Assembly: GCA_032718565.1 (NCBI GenBank)
Contig: JAVGVS010000407.1
Location: 112,501 to 176,500, forward strand
Length of the DNA stretch: 64,000 nt
Source: Distichodus sexfasciatus
Taxonomy: Eukaryota > Chordata > Actinopteri > Characiformes > Distichodontidae
Reading direction: 5' to 3'
Shown in pieces: positions 12,501 to 23,899 of this stretch. Positions within the stretch are counted from its first letter, which is position 1; each line of letters starts with the position of its first letter. Below the pieces are notes generated by a model that worked only from the letters and a program-made list of their open reading frames with translations, searched no databases and had not been told where the DNA came from. A program made the position numbers and the translations under genes.

Positions 12501-13939
12501 CAACCTTTACGTTATCCCATATCAGTATGCTGGTGTGTGTGTTGTTAGTGTTACCTGTGTCAGAGCTAGTTATTGTCTCCTGTTCATTTCCCAGCTCTAA
12601 AGGAGAAGCAGCAGCAGCTCTGCCAGCACCTTCAGGTAATCATAACCATTCAGCGGCTCCCGTAGCGGCCCGGCGGCTCAGCGCCTCGGCCAGCATTGTC
12701 TCTATTGGTGCGCAGTGGTGGCTAATCCTGTGCCTTTAGTAACAGTGTGCTGTGTCCCAACCCACTGTGGGAATCGCTACTCCATGACTGTCCTAAATCA
12801 TTGTTGACACGCTGTGTGTAAGTGAAGGTGCGCTTCTGCTGTGCTGCTAACCGGCAGCGGCAGTGCTTTTGAGTTATTACTGGCCCTGATTAAATAAAGC
12901 AAACCGTGTGTGTGTTTGTTCCCATTTCAGTACGACTGTCGGTTTTAAGGAAGCCTGCGTTTGCTGTATTCCAAAAATAAAGGTTCCCCGGCTTGGCGTC
13001 GACTTCAAAGCCCAGCTTCATTGTCTCCTGCACAAACAGCACTCTGAATAGAAGAGGCGGGTTAGCGGAGAACGCTGGAAGCTAACTGCCAAATAACCAT
13101 GTTATTTTACTTGCTGCATTATTCACAATTTGTGACCCTGTTATAAAATGCACAACAAAATGGCATTACACAGAGCTGATGCGATTAAAAAGCGAGGACA
13201 TTTCGAGATCAGATGCATTGGCCAGTGCAAATGGGAACGTTAAACGAAGACGGATGGCTGTAATTTCTGTCCTATTAAGACCCTGAAAGAAGCCATCTAG
13301 CATTAAGACATGGGGGGAGGTATGGACCGCGATGGGCGAGACTTCACTGGTCATTTAATATTTCAGATGACATCCTTTGAAATAAGGGACTCGCTCGGCG
13401 TCTTCACCGCATCTAACATCAACTCCATCTTCAGAGTTCAGGCGTAGTTTTCCTCTTTAGTCTTCAGCAACATTTTGAATAAGAAAGCCAGCGGGCCGCT
13501 CTAGCATGGCGTAAAAAGGAAACGTAGGGCTGTTGATGCTAACTAGGGTTTAGGGGAAAAGGTTTCCGTCTGATGAGCTCATTTCAGAGAGCTTTCATTA
13601 TTCAGTGTGGGTAAATTATGAATTGCTGCCATTTGCTTCACTGATGTTGATGCTGCAGACGCGCGGCGGGTCGGACACCTGACCTTTTGAATGCCTCGTC
13701 TTAAATTACAGAATCAAGTTGTGACGAACCACTTAATGTCTGAAAATGGCCCTCTTTCCTAAACCTCTTAGTTGTTTGATTGCCTAGTGGCTTAAGGTCA
13801 GCAGCCAGCAGGGGATGGTTGGCACTGCCTTCATTTAAAGAGATGAATGTTGAGTTGTCTTGAGGCGATTCTCTCATTTTATAATGTGAACCTGTTAGTC
13901 ACAAAAATCCATGTAAGATAGCATTGGTACGAAGTCACC

Positions 13940-14130
13940 CTGAGCAGATGTAGTTTATCCTGTGCTCAGAAGGTTCAAATCCTAGACCAGTAAAGGTTCC
14001 ACTGAGGTGAGTAAAGTACCATCCCCAAGCACTGCTTCCCTGGTCACTGTCCACATGAGCTGCCCATTGCTCCTCCGCTGAGGTTGCATGCTGTGGTGTA
14101 TTCACAATGACAAATAATCACTGACTTCCA
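13940..14130 (+). repeat. SINE family A, degraded copy
   Basis: It keeps the order AGAAGGTTCAAATCC, CCACTGAGGT, CCCCAAGCACTGCT, GCTGCCCATTGCTCC and ACAATGACAAATAATCACT seen in the 15331 copy. It has lost its 5' tRNA head. Confidence 0.7.
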
Positions 14131-15330
14131 CTTTCAGATGCCACTAAAACACCTCCACTCAGGACAGTGGTGATAAAGACCTACATACACGGGTGTGGTA
14201 TTGGGACAGTGCATGTGATCATTTTTCATTATTTGTTTATGAAAATGTCATGATTTTGCCAAATATTGTCATAAAGGTTGAGATATGTATAGGATGTGCT
14301 GACCACTGATGGGGGGCTAATGGAAGAGTGATACAAGCCATGCCGAGGAAACAGGTAGGATTTGGTACAAATCATTTAGGAAATGGGTTTCCTGACCAGA
14401 GTGTCTGGGTTTAGCCTTTAGAGATAGGGGGAGAAGTTCAGACTTTCGGAGCTTAAAATTGAATTGCTGCTCCTATGCATTGAAAGAAGATTGAAGAGGA
14501 CGGAGCATGTGAGCAGGATGACCTCTGCCAGGACACGCCATGGAAAATGGATGGAATGGATTACTGACATTATTTAATGTACATTTTGGCCTTTTACTGT
14601 TTTTTTTAAATGTTGAATTTGGATACTGGACATCAGGTGGCATCATGGCTGACCCTACCAACTTTTGACCCTTGGATGGGTTTTCTGGGGCAGCCCTGTG
14701 GAAGATTGAACCTTGATTGGTTTGTGTTCTACAGGCGAGCTGTCCTTTTCCCCTGGCCTCAACTCTTCTTTATCGTTCACCTAAAGCAGCATCTCTGAAC
14801 CAGACGCTCTGCACCAGTGGTTTTAATGTTCTTCTTGTTTAGTTTGTGGTACAGAACATCAAAGATGACCCAGAATATGAAGATGTGAGGAAGATGCTGA
14901 AATGTGCATCAGCGGCTTCCGCAGGCTCTGGTTTGGAACAGGTTCCGGGACTCTTTTTTTTCCCACCAAAACAAATATCTCTCAGCAGCATTCATTTATT
15001 ACGTCATCAAACAATAGTGCAATCACAGGGATTTTGAAAAGCTTTGAAAGGAGGTAGATGAAGAGGATGGTGCCATTGTGACACCAGACCTATAGGAGTA
15101 CTACCTGCCATGCATTACCGTAGACTGCCATATTTCTGTTGCAGTCAACTCAGTTGCATCACCAAGACACTTTACAGCACTGGCATTTTCATCCAGAACA
15201 ACTTCACTTTCCTCATTACAGGAACAGTCTCCCCTGAACAAGTTGGGGTTAAAGACTTGTTCAATTTGTTGGTAAGAAAAAGCTGGATTTGAACCTACAA
15301 CCCTCTTAGTCCACAGGCCTGCCTTTAAGG

Positions 15331-15565
15331 GGGCAGCTGGTGGCGTAACGGTAGGGTGTTTGCCCCGTGAGCAGAAGGTGGCAGGTTCGAATCCAGGGCT
15401 GGTAAAGTTTCCACTGAGGTTCTCATGAGCAAGGTACCGTCCCCAAGTACTGCTCCCCAGGCGCTTGTTAGCTGCCCACTGCTCCTTCATGGATATGTCA
15501 AACGCAGAGGTCACATTTGCTTGTGGTGCAGTGTTCACAATGACAAATAATCACTCACTTTCACT
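15331..15565 (+). repeat. SINE family A, best-preserved copy (tRNA-derived)
   Basis: The head starts GGGCAGCTGGTGGCGTAACG and contains a box A (TGGCGTAACGGTAG) and a perfect box B (GGTTCGAATCC, 15384-15394). These are the internal RNA polymerase III promoter. The tRNA-unrelated body ends in ACAAATAATCACTCAC. At least four other copies are in this window. It is not a functional tRNA gene, because no cloverleaf with an acceptor stem is formed. Confidence 0.8.
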
Positions 15566-17445
15566 GTAACCAGCTGGTAGACCAGCACCATGCAGCATTC
15601 TGTTGTCCTTGATTGGGAATTGGCTTGTTAACCTATACCCAGGACTTTACCTTGCTTTTAAGAACAGCTTTTAGTTGTGCTAGAACTCATTTTACAGTTG
15701 TAGTGCTGTGTTATGAGCCACAGTTTTGGCTGTGATTGAGCTGTCACTTGACTGAATGGATTTGTGAGATTTCAGAAAATTTCTCCACCAACTGTGTGCT
15801 GTGACTGCCACAGAAGCACAACAATTTGTTGCAAGCCGTCACTTCACTGCAATTTCCAAAAATCACAGTGTAAGCCAAGCATAACATTCAGAGCAAAATC
15901 CACTTTTTCATTTATTCCTCCCAGTATTGAAATTGAACAGGTGTAAAAGATTAACAGAAATTACACAGATGTGTGCTTTTGTTACATGCCAGTTTCCACC
16001 AGTTACATCATTCACATGAAGGTCCAGTATTGGAGCGCTTCCTTCTTCTCTCCGTCCCCTGCAACCCCCTTGTAACTGCTGCACTCCACACCCAGTTAAA
16101 AGCAGCTTTAGAAGTTGTAATGCAGGTCGAGTTTTACTTAAACAGTCGAGTTTCATGCTCCTTTAAACTCTTGATCCAATTGAACCTACTGCGAACTTTT
16201 AATGATCTTCTCCAGCAGCACCACTCAGAAGGGTGGATGAAGATGTGCTCGGCGCTGAGCATCCTGCCTCTGAAGGTCGTGTTTATATACTCATGTCTGT
16301 TTCTCTCCAAATGTCTCATTAAGTCTCACGCTGTGTTATTGGCTGTTTAGAAACCGACTGCACAAGACCTGCTGGTTACAAATAGCACAAGTTTTACACT
16401 CCCTCCTCCTGTTCCTCCCTCTTTACCTGATAGAGGAGGCGTAGACGTTAAAATTGCCCACATTAGACTGGATTGTCCTTGAGTTTCTGGAGAAGGTTCA
16501 ACTTTTTGTGGACAATGTAAAACACACACACAAACACACACACACGCTTAGTAGCTGACAGTAAAATATGGGCATGTTTAAGTGACTTGGGCAAGCGCAG
16601 CGTTGCACGAGGACGATGCCCTTATCGTATGCTAACAGGCGTGCAGATTAGAGAGAAATGATCAAAATGGGTTCTAAACGGACGCTCAGCAGCACCAGCC
16701 CCCCCCGCCGAGATTTATGAACCCGCTCCGTTATTCACAAGAGCTTTGTTTAGTTCAGCCACGTGAAAGACTGGACTCAAAAGGCATTTAATCCTTAACC
16801 GGCTTCATACAGAACAGACCATTGGCTTCTTTATGTCTGTGTGACCGCTTCATTAGCATCCACTCGCTGTACATGAGCAGAGTGTGTTATGGCTTTGAAT
16901 AGAAGCCAAACCATTAGAGCACAATGGCAGTGATCAATGTCTTCAAGCTCCTCGAAAGAAGTAATTATAAGGTGTTAGTAGAGGAGATTATGTGGAGTGT
17001 AATAAGGGTAAAATACATCATGCAGCTGTATGTCTTCCAGTTTTGTTGAGTTAAAATTGATCAGTATATAAGTTGATGGCTGATTTACTTGCTAATTTTT
17101 CTTGTTGAATGCACAGACCCACTTGTAAAAGACATTAAACACTGTTGTATTGATTATTGTAGTGCTTTCCCCTCTCCAAAAATGATCATCGGAATCAGCA
17201 AACCCTAGTCCTATCCCCTACGTACCTACCTCAAATGTAGTAGGTCAGTCTGGTGTCACCCATAAGAGGATGTTTTCTCTCAGTCACTACAGGGGCACTA
17301 ACGAGGGAGTTGTTTATCACTCTAGTTCTGCTCGTTAGGGGTTTGGACTTGGCAATATGTAAAGCTCCTTTGTGACAGTGTTTTAAAATCACATTCCCAA
17401 CCTGATCACAACACAAACAATATTGGTTTCCAGTCTCCATTATCA

Positions 17446-17545
17446 GCTGAGTAAAGCCCTAATCCCCAAGTTGCTCCAGAAAGACTGACCCCATAATAAG
17501 TTGAAAGTCACTCTGGATTAGTGTCTGCTAAATTTGCTATTTGGT
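17446..17545 (+). repeat. SINE family B tail
   Basis: It shows the tail common to a teleost SINE group: CCCCAAGTTGCTCCAG, then AAGTCACTCTGGATTAGTGT, then CTGCTAAAT. The same order is found at 17700-17850, 57262-57340 and 62290-62460. A reversed remnant (TTTAGCAGACACTCTTA) lies at about 23634-23655. Confidence 0.6.
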
Positions 17546-17699
17546 AAACACTTAAAACCTCAATTTCTCCAAACGTGTTTTAACTCTTCTTCTTCCATCA
17601 CTTCCAGGTGGGCCTGATGCAACGTCTCCAATGTCTTGTTCATGAAAAATGTTGTTCTTCTGTACCAGACCCACTGTACTTGTATGATTGAAGATAGAA

Positions 17700-17850
17700 A
17701 GATAGTGGTCCAACAGTAGGATACTCAAGAGATTGTAGGTTTCACTCCAGGTCATTCCTGCCTCCAGCATTACCACCACCACCACCCCTGGGCCCTGGAG
17801 CAAAGCCCTAAACCTCAAGCTGCTCCAGTGACTGTCCCTGTAACTATGTC
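17700..17850 (+). repeat. SINE family B copy with tRNA-like head
   Basis: A head with GTGGTCCAACAGTAGGA and a weakened box B (GTAGGTTTCACTCC) is followed by GAGCAAAGCCCTAAACC and CAAGCTGCTCCAG. A more complete relative is at 62290-62460. Confidence 0.55.
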
Positions 17851-18404
17851 TCGACCCCACACATCTCACAAGGGACATCAAATGTCAAAAGTCCATACGC
17901 CTGCCAGATTAAAACATCTGCATATTCAACACTCTGTCATTTCACACGCTTGGCTGTGTTCTAATTGGTTTTTCTTAACTGTCCATATAATGGGATTATG
18001 CGCACCGTCGAGCACGTCATCGGCCCACCCCCGCTGCTTATATCTGCAGCACACAGGCATGTTTGTGCTGGTTGGGCAGATGCAGGGGCGATGACTGATG
18101 ACGAGTTGGGAGGACTACTCTCTGTTTTCAGTTTTTATTTTCACAATTTTTACTGACATTTGGCTCAGGATCGTGCACTGGATTGCCACCTTATCTGTCA
18201 AAATACAAAAATGTTTACAATATATTTATATTTGTATACACAACTTTTGCTACCTCACCATATGATATTTGCTGCATACAGAACAAGACGTACACTAATG
18301 ATTGACGTGCACTTTAATATGCTTATACCTAAGTAGTACCTAGAGCCAGTAAAAATCCATACATCTGACTAACACATGCACCATAATGTACACACAACAA
18401 CATG

Positions 18405-18620
18405 GACCACAATGCACACACACACACAAGCGGTACATGCACAAAATTATACACATTCCTGATTGGTCCGTGTAAATTCAAATACACACACACACACACA
18501 CAGCTGAATGCCATATGTAACATACATAATCCTGGTTATCATATACACAACAGTACACTGCAATATATTCATCTGATTGATATCACAACACACACACCTG
18601 ACTGGCACATGATCCACATT
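18405..18620. repeat. CA-rich simple repeat tract
   Basis: Several interrupted (CA)n runs lie in about 200 bases, the longest at about 18417-18428 and 18484-18501. Unrelated short words such as ATCTGATTG separate them. Confidence 0.7.
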
Positions 18621-19254
18621 AGGCACTCTTCTGACTGGCCATTACACATATAAAAATACAATTAATCTTCACATTACACACACTTGATTAGTAAATATGC
18701 CAGAAATGAAGACAGAAACTGTGTCGTCTCTCTGTCCAGCGGCTCATTGTTATTTAAAAATGGCCGCAGGTGTGGGTCAAAAATTGGCACATTGACACAT
18801 GGACATCCCAAATCCTTGAGTGGTCTTCAGATCTATTCAGCACCTTGAAGACGTTGCCCACACGAAGGGTGAAATTTGCCAACAGCGACACACGAGGTCT
18901 CGCACCAGTCGAGTGCTGCTGTCTGCGCCGTGTGAGCGCTCGGCATAATAATTCATCAATGACAGACTTCGTCGCCTCCAGAAGCTCGGTGTGGTTTTTA
19001 TGCTTGACTTATTTCAGCCCCGGTCCTCCAGGAGCCTGCAGCTGTCAGCTTTTTAATAAGCTATCCATCACAATTGCATGCATAACTCTCGTATGTTTTG
19101 TGTGGCCCCGTGGCGGCTGGTAGAGCATTCCAGGGGACTTTGTGTGAGCCAGAACGTGTCAAGTGCTACAGACTATTAAGAACTCGATGGAGAGGTGATG
19201 CAGGGCATTGATCAGCTGTGGAGTAAAATGATTCAAATGAACACAAAATTATGG

Positions 19255-19680
19255 CTTAAAAGCACACTCTAATTTGCTCTAATAAAGGCTAAATGCCTGT
19301 AGAGATGTTTAAAGCTCTGTTAGTGATGACTAGTGGAATTTAGCGATACTAGAATTCCACATGCTCTCCAGACTGGATTTCCTAAAAGCTCTTATGGATG
19401 TTTGTAAGAAAGCACAACTGGAATGAGTGCAGAATGCTCATTTAGCCAATGCTAATTTCTGCTAATAAATGTTTGATTGCCTTTAGTTATGTTAGCAATC
19501 ACTAGGTAAAAGTATTATAAGCAAATAAGCATCTAGCATTTATTCCCGGTGATTTCCCAAATGAACTCGATGATGCATCTTAAAAAGCACATCCAGAACT
19601 AACACAGAACATTTATTTAGCTAATGTTAATTGCTGCTAATAAAAGTGATATAGGACAACATTAGCATACGCAAGGGTTA
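19255..19680 (+). repeat. Degenerate tandem repeat, period about 180 bases
   Basis: The anchor words (TAATTTGCTCTAATAAAGG, GCTAATTTCTGCTAATAAAT, TTAATTGCTGCTAATAAAAG) recur near 19270, 19451 and 19627. Between them similar words also repeat in order: TTAGTGAT or TTAGCAATCACTAG, GATTTCC, then AAAGCACA followed by AACTGGAATG or ATCCAGAACT. About two and a half diverged units are present. Confidence 0.55.
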
Positions 19681-22214
19681 GAGGTGGTCTAGAGGTGCCT
19701 TCTAAAAAGAAATTGATATTTCAACACAGTTTTTCATCATTATTTAAGTCCCACTGAAGTGACCTCAGGCTTGTCCGCGTGTGTTCACGAGTGTGTGTCT
19801 TTGATGGACTGTTGATTCTCTGAGTGCAAATTAAACGAATACCACCAAGCACGATCTGATCTGTTTTCTGTAATCAAAGACGATTTAAGCGAGATTGCTT
19901 CCTGCACTGCCCGTTCTCTCGTCTGCTGTGTGTTTTTAAACGCCTCGACATCACTTTCTCAAGTCTGTTCTTTGATTTTTTTTCCGGTTGCTGTGGCGTC
20001 TCACTCAGCCGGAGTGTAATTAACCCTCCATTAAGTTTGGCTAGGCGCGTTCCTTACGGCCCTCCTCTCAAAGTAGAAATATAAAACGATCACACAGCCG
20101 ACAGTGTTCGCTGATAACAGCACGTCTGGACGCGCCGCTGAAAGGTTCGCCGTAATGCCTTTCCCAAAGACACTTAGAGCAAAAGTACGTTTTAATGGAG
20201 TGAAATGGAGTGAGGGTGCTGCAGTCTTGTCAAGATCCGTTATTCTCCAGCGCAGAAGACATTGATTTCCACTGAATTATTTAGAGGTCTGATGTCTCCT
20301 TTGTTGGCCTGTCACTCCTGATAACGTCCTGCTCTTTAAAGCTTTTTAATTCTCTCGCCTGCTCTGGTGGACTCTTCAAACCAGTTTGATTCTTCCTGAT
20401 AAAAGTTTAGCTTTGCTTCCTTTATAGAACTTAAAAACTTACATTTTAATTATTTTGAGTGTGTGAACTGGCCTTATTAAAGTGTTCTTAACATATTTGA
20501 CAGAATCAGGCAAAAAATAGTCAAACGAGCAGCAAAGACTGCAAAAATCTTTTCAAAAATACACTTAAAGAAGCAAAAAGCACTTTTGCATTCATGTCTG
20601 AAGATCCTCATTACAACTCTGCATGATATTTTAACTCTTTTATTCCTTGTGTGGACAACCATCGTTAGGCTTTGACTATAACAGCTCAAAATTCATCCAC
20701 TAAAGGGTTCACCCGGGTGTTTCGGGGACAGAAGGTACAACGCTGGATTTCATGAACAGAAGCTTTGAATAGTACCAGTAGCATCTACCTTACTTTCTGG
20801 AAAGGTTTCTGAAAATATGGCTGGAATTTCACACACATTTCTGTTTCCTTTTCTGCATCTGTTAGCGATTGCCACAGTGGATCGATTGTTTCCACCTGTT
20901 CTTGTCTTCATCATCTTCCTCTTTTACCCCACCACGTGTCCTCTCACCACATCAGTATTCCTCTTCTTGAGCCTTCCACTTTCCCTCTTACCTAGCAGTT
21001 CTATCCTCAGCATCCTTCTCACAGTTCACCAAATATGTCTCACTTGTAAATCACGGTAATGTTCTGTGCGACTGCTTAATGAGACACGTCGACAAAGTGG
21101 AGATTTTTTTTCTCTGATTTTGCTCATGAGAGACGTTGACAAGAACAATCACTGGCAGTATTTCTAGATGTTTCCTAAAGTGTTTGATGAACTGCTCAGT
21201 CATGAGTCGGCCTGTACATAGATCATTATCATTATTACAGTCACCAAGTGGGCAGTGCTTATCCTTCAGTTTCTCTCAACACTGCCCCCTATAAAGTACG
21301 CTGGTATTGCATCTCCGTACACATTGCCTTAAAATTGACAAAAGATGAATCAAAGAACGCAGGATATAGATGGTGCTGTACGTACATAGTCAACACCAAG
21401 TATGTTTCTGTCCTTTGTTGCTCTGACCTTCATTCCTCTCCTCTCCAGGGCTTATCTCCACCTCTCCAGAGTCTCCTCAAACTCAAACACACACTGTATA
21501 GCTTTAGGTCACAGACAAGACATATGTGTTAAGCATCCCAAGACCCAACACCTCACATTGTTTCATGCCCCTTTAAGCTTTACAGCTGCCTCAAAGCTCT
21601 CTTTAAACCCGCCATCTGCTGAAAGCCTTTACAGCAACAGGTATCTCACTTTGCAGCAGGAGAGATATCAGAGACACAGCTGCCAGGAGCAATAACGCAT
21701 GGGATGCCAGACCTGTCACCTCCAATAGCTCCTACAACGCTGATACGCCAGGACACAAAGCTCGTAACGGCGGAGACACAGGGAGACATGCAACGGTAGA
21801 AGCCACAGGAGATTTCTGCCAAATCAAATCAAAAGTGATATGACTTCAATATCCATAAAATTGTGGACAAACTTCACATGAATAAGCATGCAATACTTTA
21901 GCTTTTCTTTTTACTTCAAGGAAACTTTGGGCACAAATGCATATCAAATCATAGCGTACATTTGCAACAAGTTTATTTTCTAAAAAATGACGAAACACAG
22001 CAAGACGTCTGTGGATTTAGAAATGCTGCATTTGGGTTCTTTGAGTGCTACAGAATGAGTAGAAAAATGGATGAAAAAGGGGTACATGTGTACAGAGCTT
22101 TTCCAGACACTCAAATCCCTTTATAGTGACAATGAGAAGCCACTCCCCCACCACCAGTGTGTTGCTCCCACTCAGATAAATGCTTATGATGATGCTTAGT
22201 TTTCAGCCTGTTGG

Positions 22215-22325
22215 GTTTTTGGAGAGCTGTAGCGGGCAGTTTTAGCAGGACATGAGAGAACCACGCCCACTTTTAGACAGATGTCCAGGGATCTTTTACG
22301 ACCTAGTCACGAGTTACAAGAGTCT
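22215..22325 (+). repeat. Dispersed repeat with AGCAGGACATGAG core
   Basis: The order TTTTAGCAGGACATGAG, then AGATGTCCAGGGATC, then TTTACGACCT recurs in longer form at 57545-57760 (with GATCTGAAGGACGG and GGATCCACGCAGAC) and in part at 40165-40225. It looks like a short interspersed or non-autonomous element of unknown class. Confidence 0.55.
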
Positions 22326-23827
22326 CATTTGATTGAATTGAATTTGATTAAATTAAGCAGGATATGATAGAGCTAGAGACTTTATTTTTAAGAAATTACA
22401 TCAATTTCAGCTGGCAAGATAATGTTAATGTAAAATGTGTTAAAACTTGTTTTAAAACTTGGATTAAAAGTCTTCGCAGTAAACAGTCTGAAGTCTGGAA
22501 CCGTAATGCCAGGTGTCAGTGTGTATATGCTTTGCCAGGCCTCCATTCCTGCTGCCCTCACTTGCTGCTGAGATCAGGTGACTGAAGAACAACCCATTTG
22601 TTTATCTTGAGAGATTGTGTTTGCTGTATGTTTTGGATCACTATCCATATGCAGTGTAAAGCAGCTTCTATTCAGTATATAGTTCAGGTTTTAGCTACTA
22701 CAGGTCCTTTTACAGCCACCAGGACGGCTTCACTACATCCCGTCTCTACGTTTTGCTGCTGCTTTTGTGTTTCTAAACTTTGAAAGGTCACCTCTGCTTG
22801 TACTTTCCCTTTGGTTTTACAGCTCCAGCAGTCAGAATGCACATGCGATTATACACTGGTGCTGACTTATGCTAAGTCAAGTGTAATAAATCTCCACGCG
22901 CTGACCTTATTAAGATTAAAGTGGTCCGATCGCGCACGCTACACCTTTAGGCCTGAAATGTCCCCGGTGTTCATTATGTTACCACACTCTCGCTGTACTG
23001 TAAAATTCCAAACTTAGAGTTCCACCTACAAGATTAGCCTGGTGGGTTCAAGTTGAATGGTTCGCTATGTAAGCTACCCTGAAAAAGGTGCTTTAATAAT
23101 AAAATAAATGCGAGCTGCATATTTATTTTACTTGAGTAATCATAACCCCAAAATATTCACAAAGACATTCTTTCATTTTAAAACAAGAAGCTGTCATATC
23201 TCTCCTCTGCGTCTCTGTCCCGTGTCGGCTTCTTAACCTCCTGACAGTCTAGCGGTTTGGGGAAGATGAAATGTTGTGAGACGCACGCTTCTTCATCCCG
23301 ACGCTTCAGTCAGGAGCAAAGTCGTCTGCGTTATTAAGAGACGCCCCGAGCTGCCGTGCTGCCGTCATGACCCATCCTGAAAACAACGTACCGCCGCAGG
23401 AACTTTCCCCGAGCCTAGCACCAAACGTGGAGTAGCTTGAGGGGGGTTGTTTGCGTCCTTGTCATCTTTGCTAGCATGCGATCTGTATGAGGTGCTGAAA
23501 GAGGAAACAAACAGGGTTTTTTGTTACGAGAGGCAGGAGGTCAGGACTCCCTGTGTATTTGACATGTTAGTGGGATGTTCGTTGCAAGTGGTTTTAATTT
23601 TTTTACTTGAAAGCTTTACTTTTCATTTTAAAGCATTTAGCAGACACTCTTATACTGGGGGATTGTGAACATTTCCTAAACACAGACACAGTCCCCACCA
23701 CAATGTGTTATCAACCTGTGAATTTCTCCTGCCTGTAGACAACCTGCCACTGAAGTATTCACGTGCTTGTTTGTTCACTTTGCAACAAAAGTGTTTGTTT
23801 CTAATTTTTCTCCCTCTCTCTCTTCAG

Positions 23828-23899
23828 TCCTCCCCACTTCAGGCCATTTCTGCCACTTTTCCCTCATCACGATGAACAGAGCCTTCAACAAGAGAAAAG
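23828..23899 (+). CDS. gulp1: gulp1 first coding exon (5' UTR end plus MNRAFNKRK)
   Basis: A long pyrimidine tract (23800-23826) and CAG give a strong acceptor, so the exon begins at 23828 with 44 bases of 5' UTR and the ATG at 23872. It encodes nine residues matching the conserved GULP start and ends with one base of a split Asp codon before GTAGG. The split codon joins exactly to the exon at 31739, across a 7.8-kb intron. Confidence 0.9.

Larger units (their letters stand above)
2307..23827 (+). other. gulp1 intron 1 (inferred), 21.5 kb
   Basis: I see no supported coding exon here on either strand; open frames are short and lack splice context. Contents are SINE fragments, simple repeats, a long hairpin and a degenerate 180-base tandem, listed separately. 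Several stretches without repeat features and with homeobox-type TAATTA/ATTA words (for example 16880-17000 and 18940-19130) could be conserved enhancers, but only alignment can tell. Confidence 0.5.

Noticed and set aside
15331..15404. tRNA gene
   Set aside because: Box A and box B are present, but they belong to a repeated SINE head. The copies at 36862, 36645 and 44784 show the same arrangement with a non-tRNA body.
15101..15538. 145-codon open frame on the - strand
   Set aside because: It runs through the family A SINE and has no splice context, domain or start support. It is a repeat artefact.
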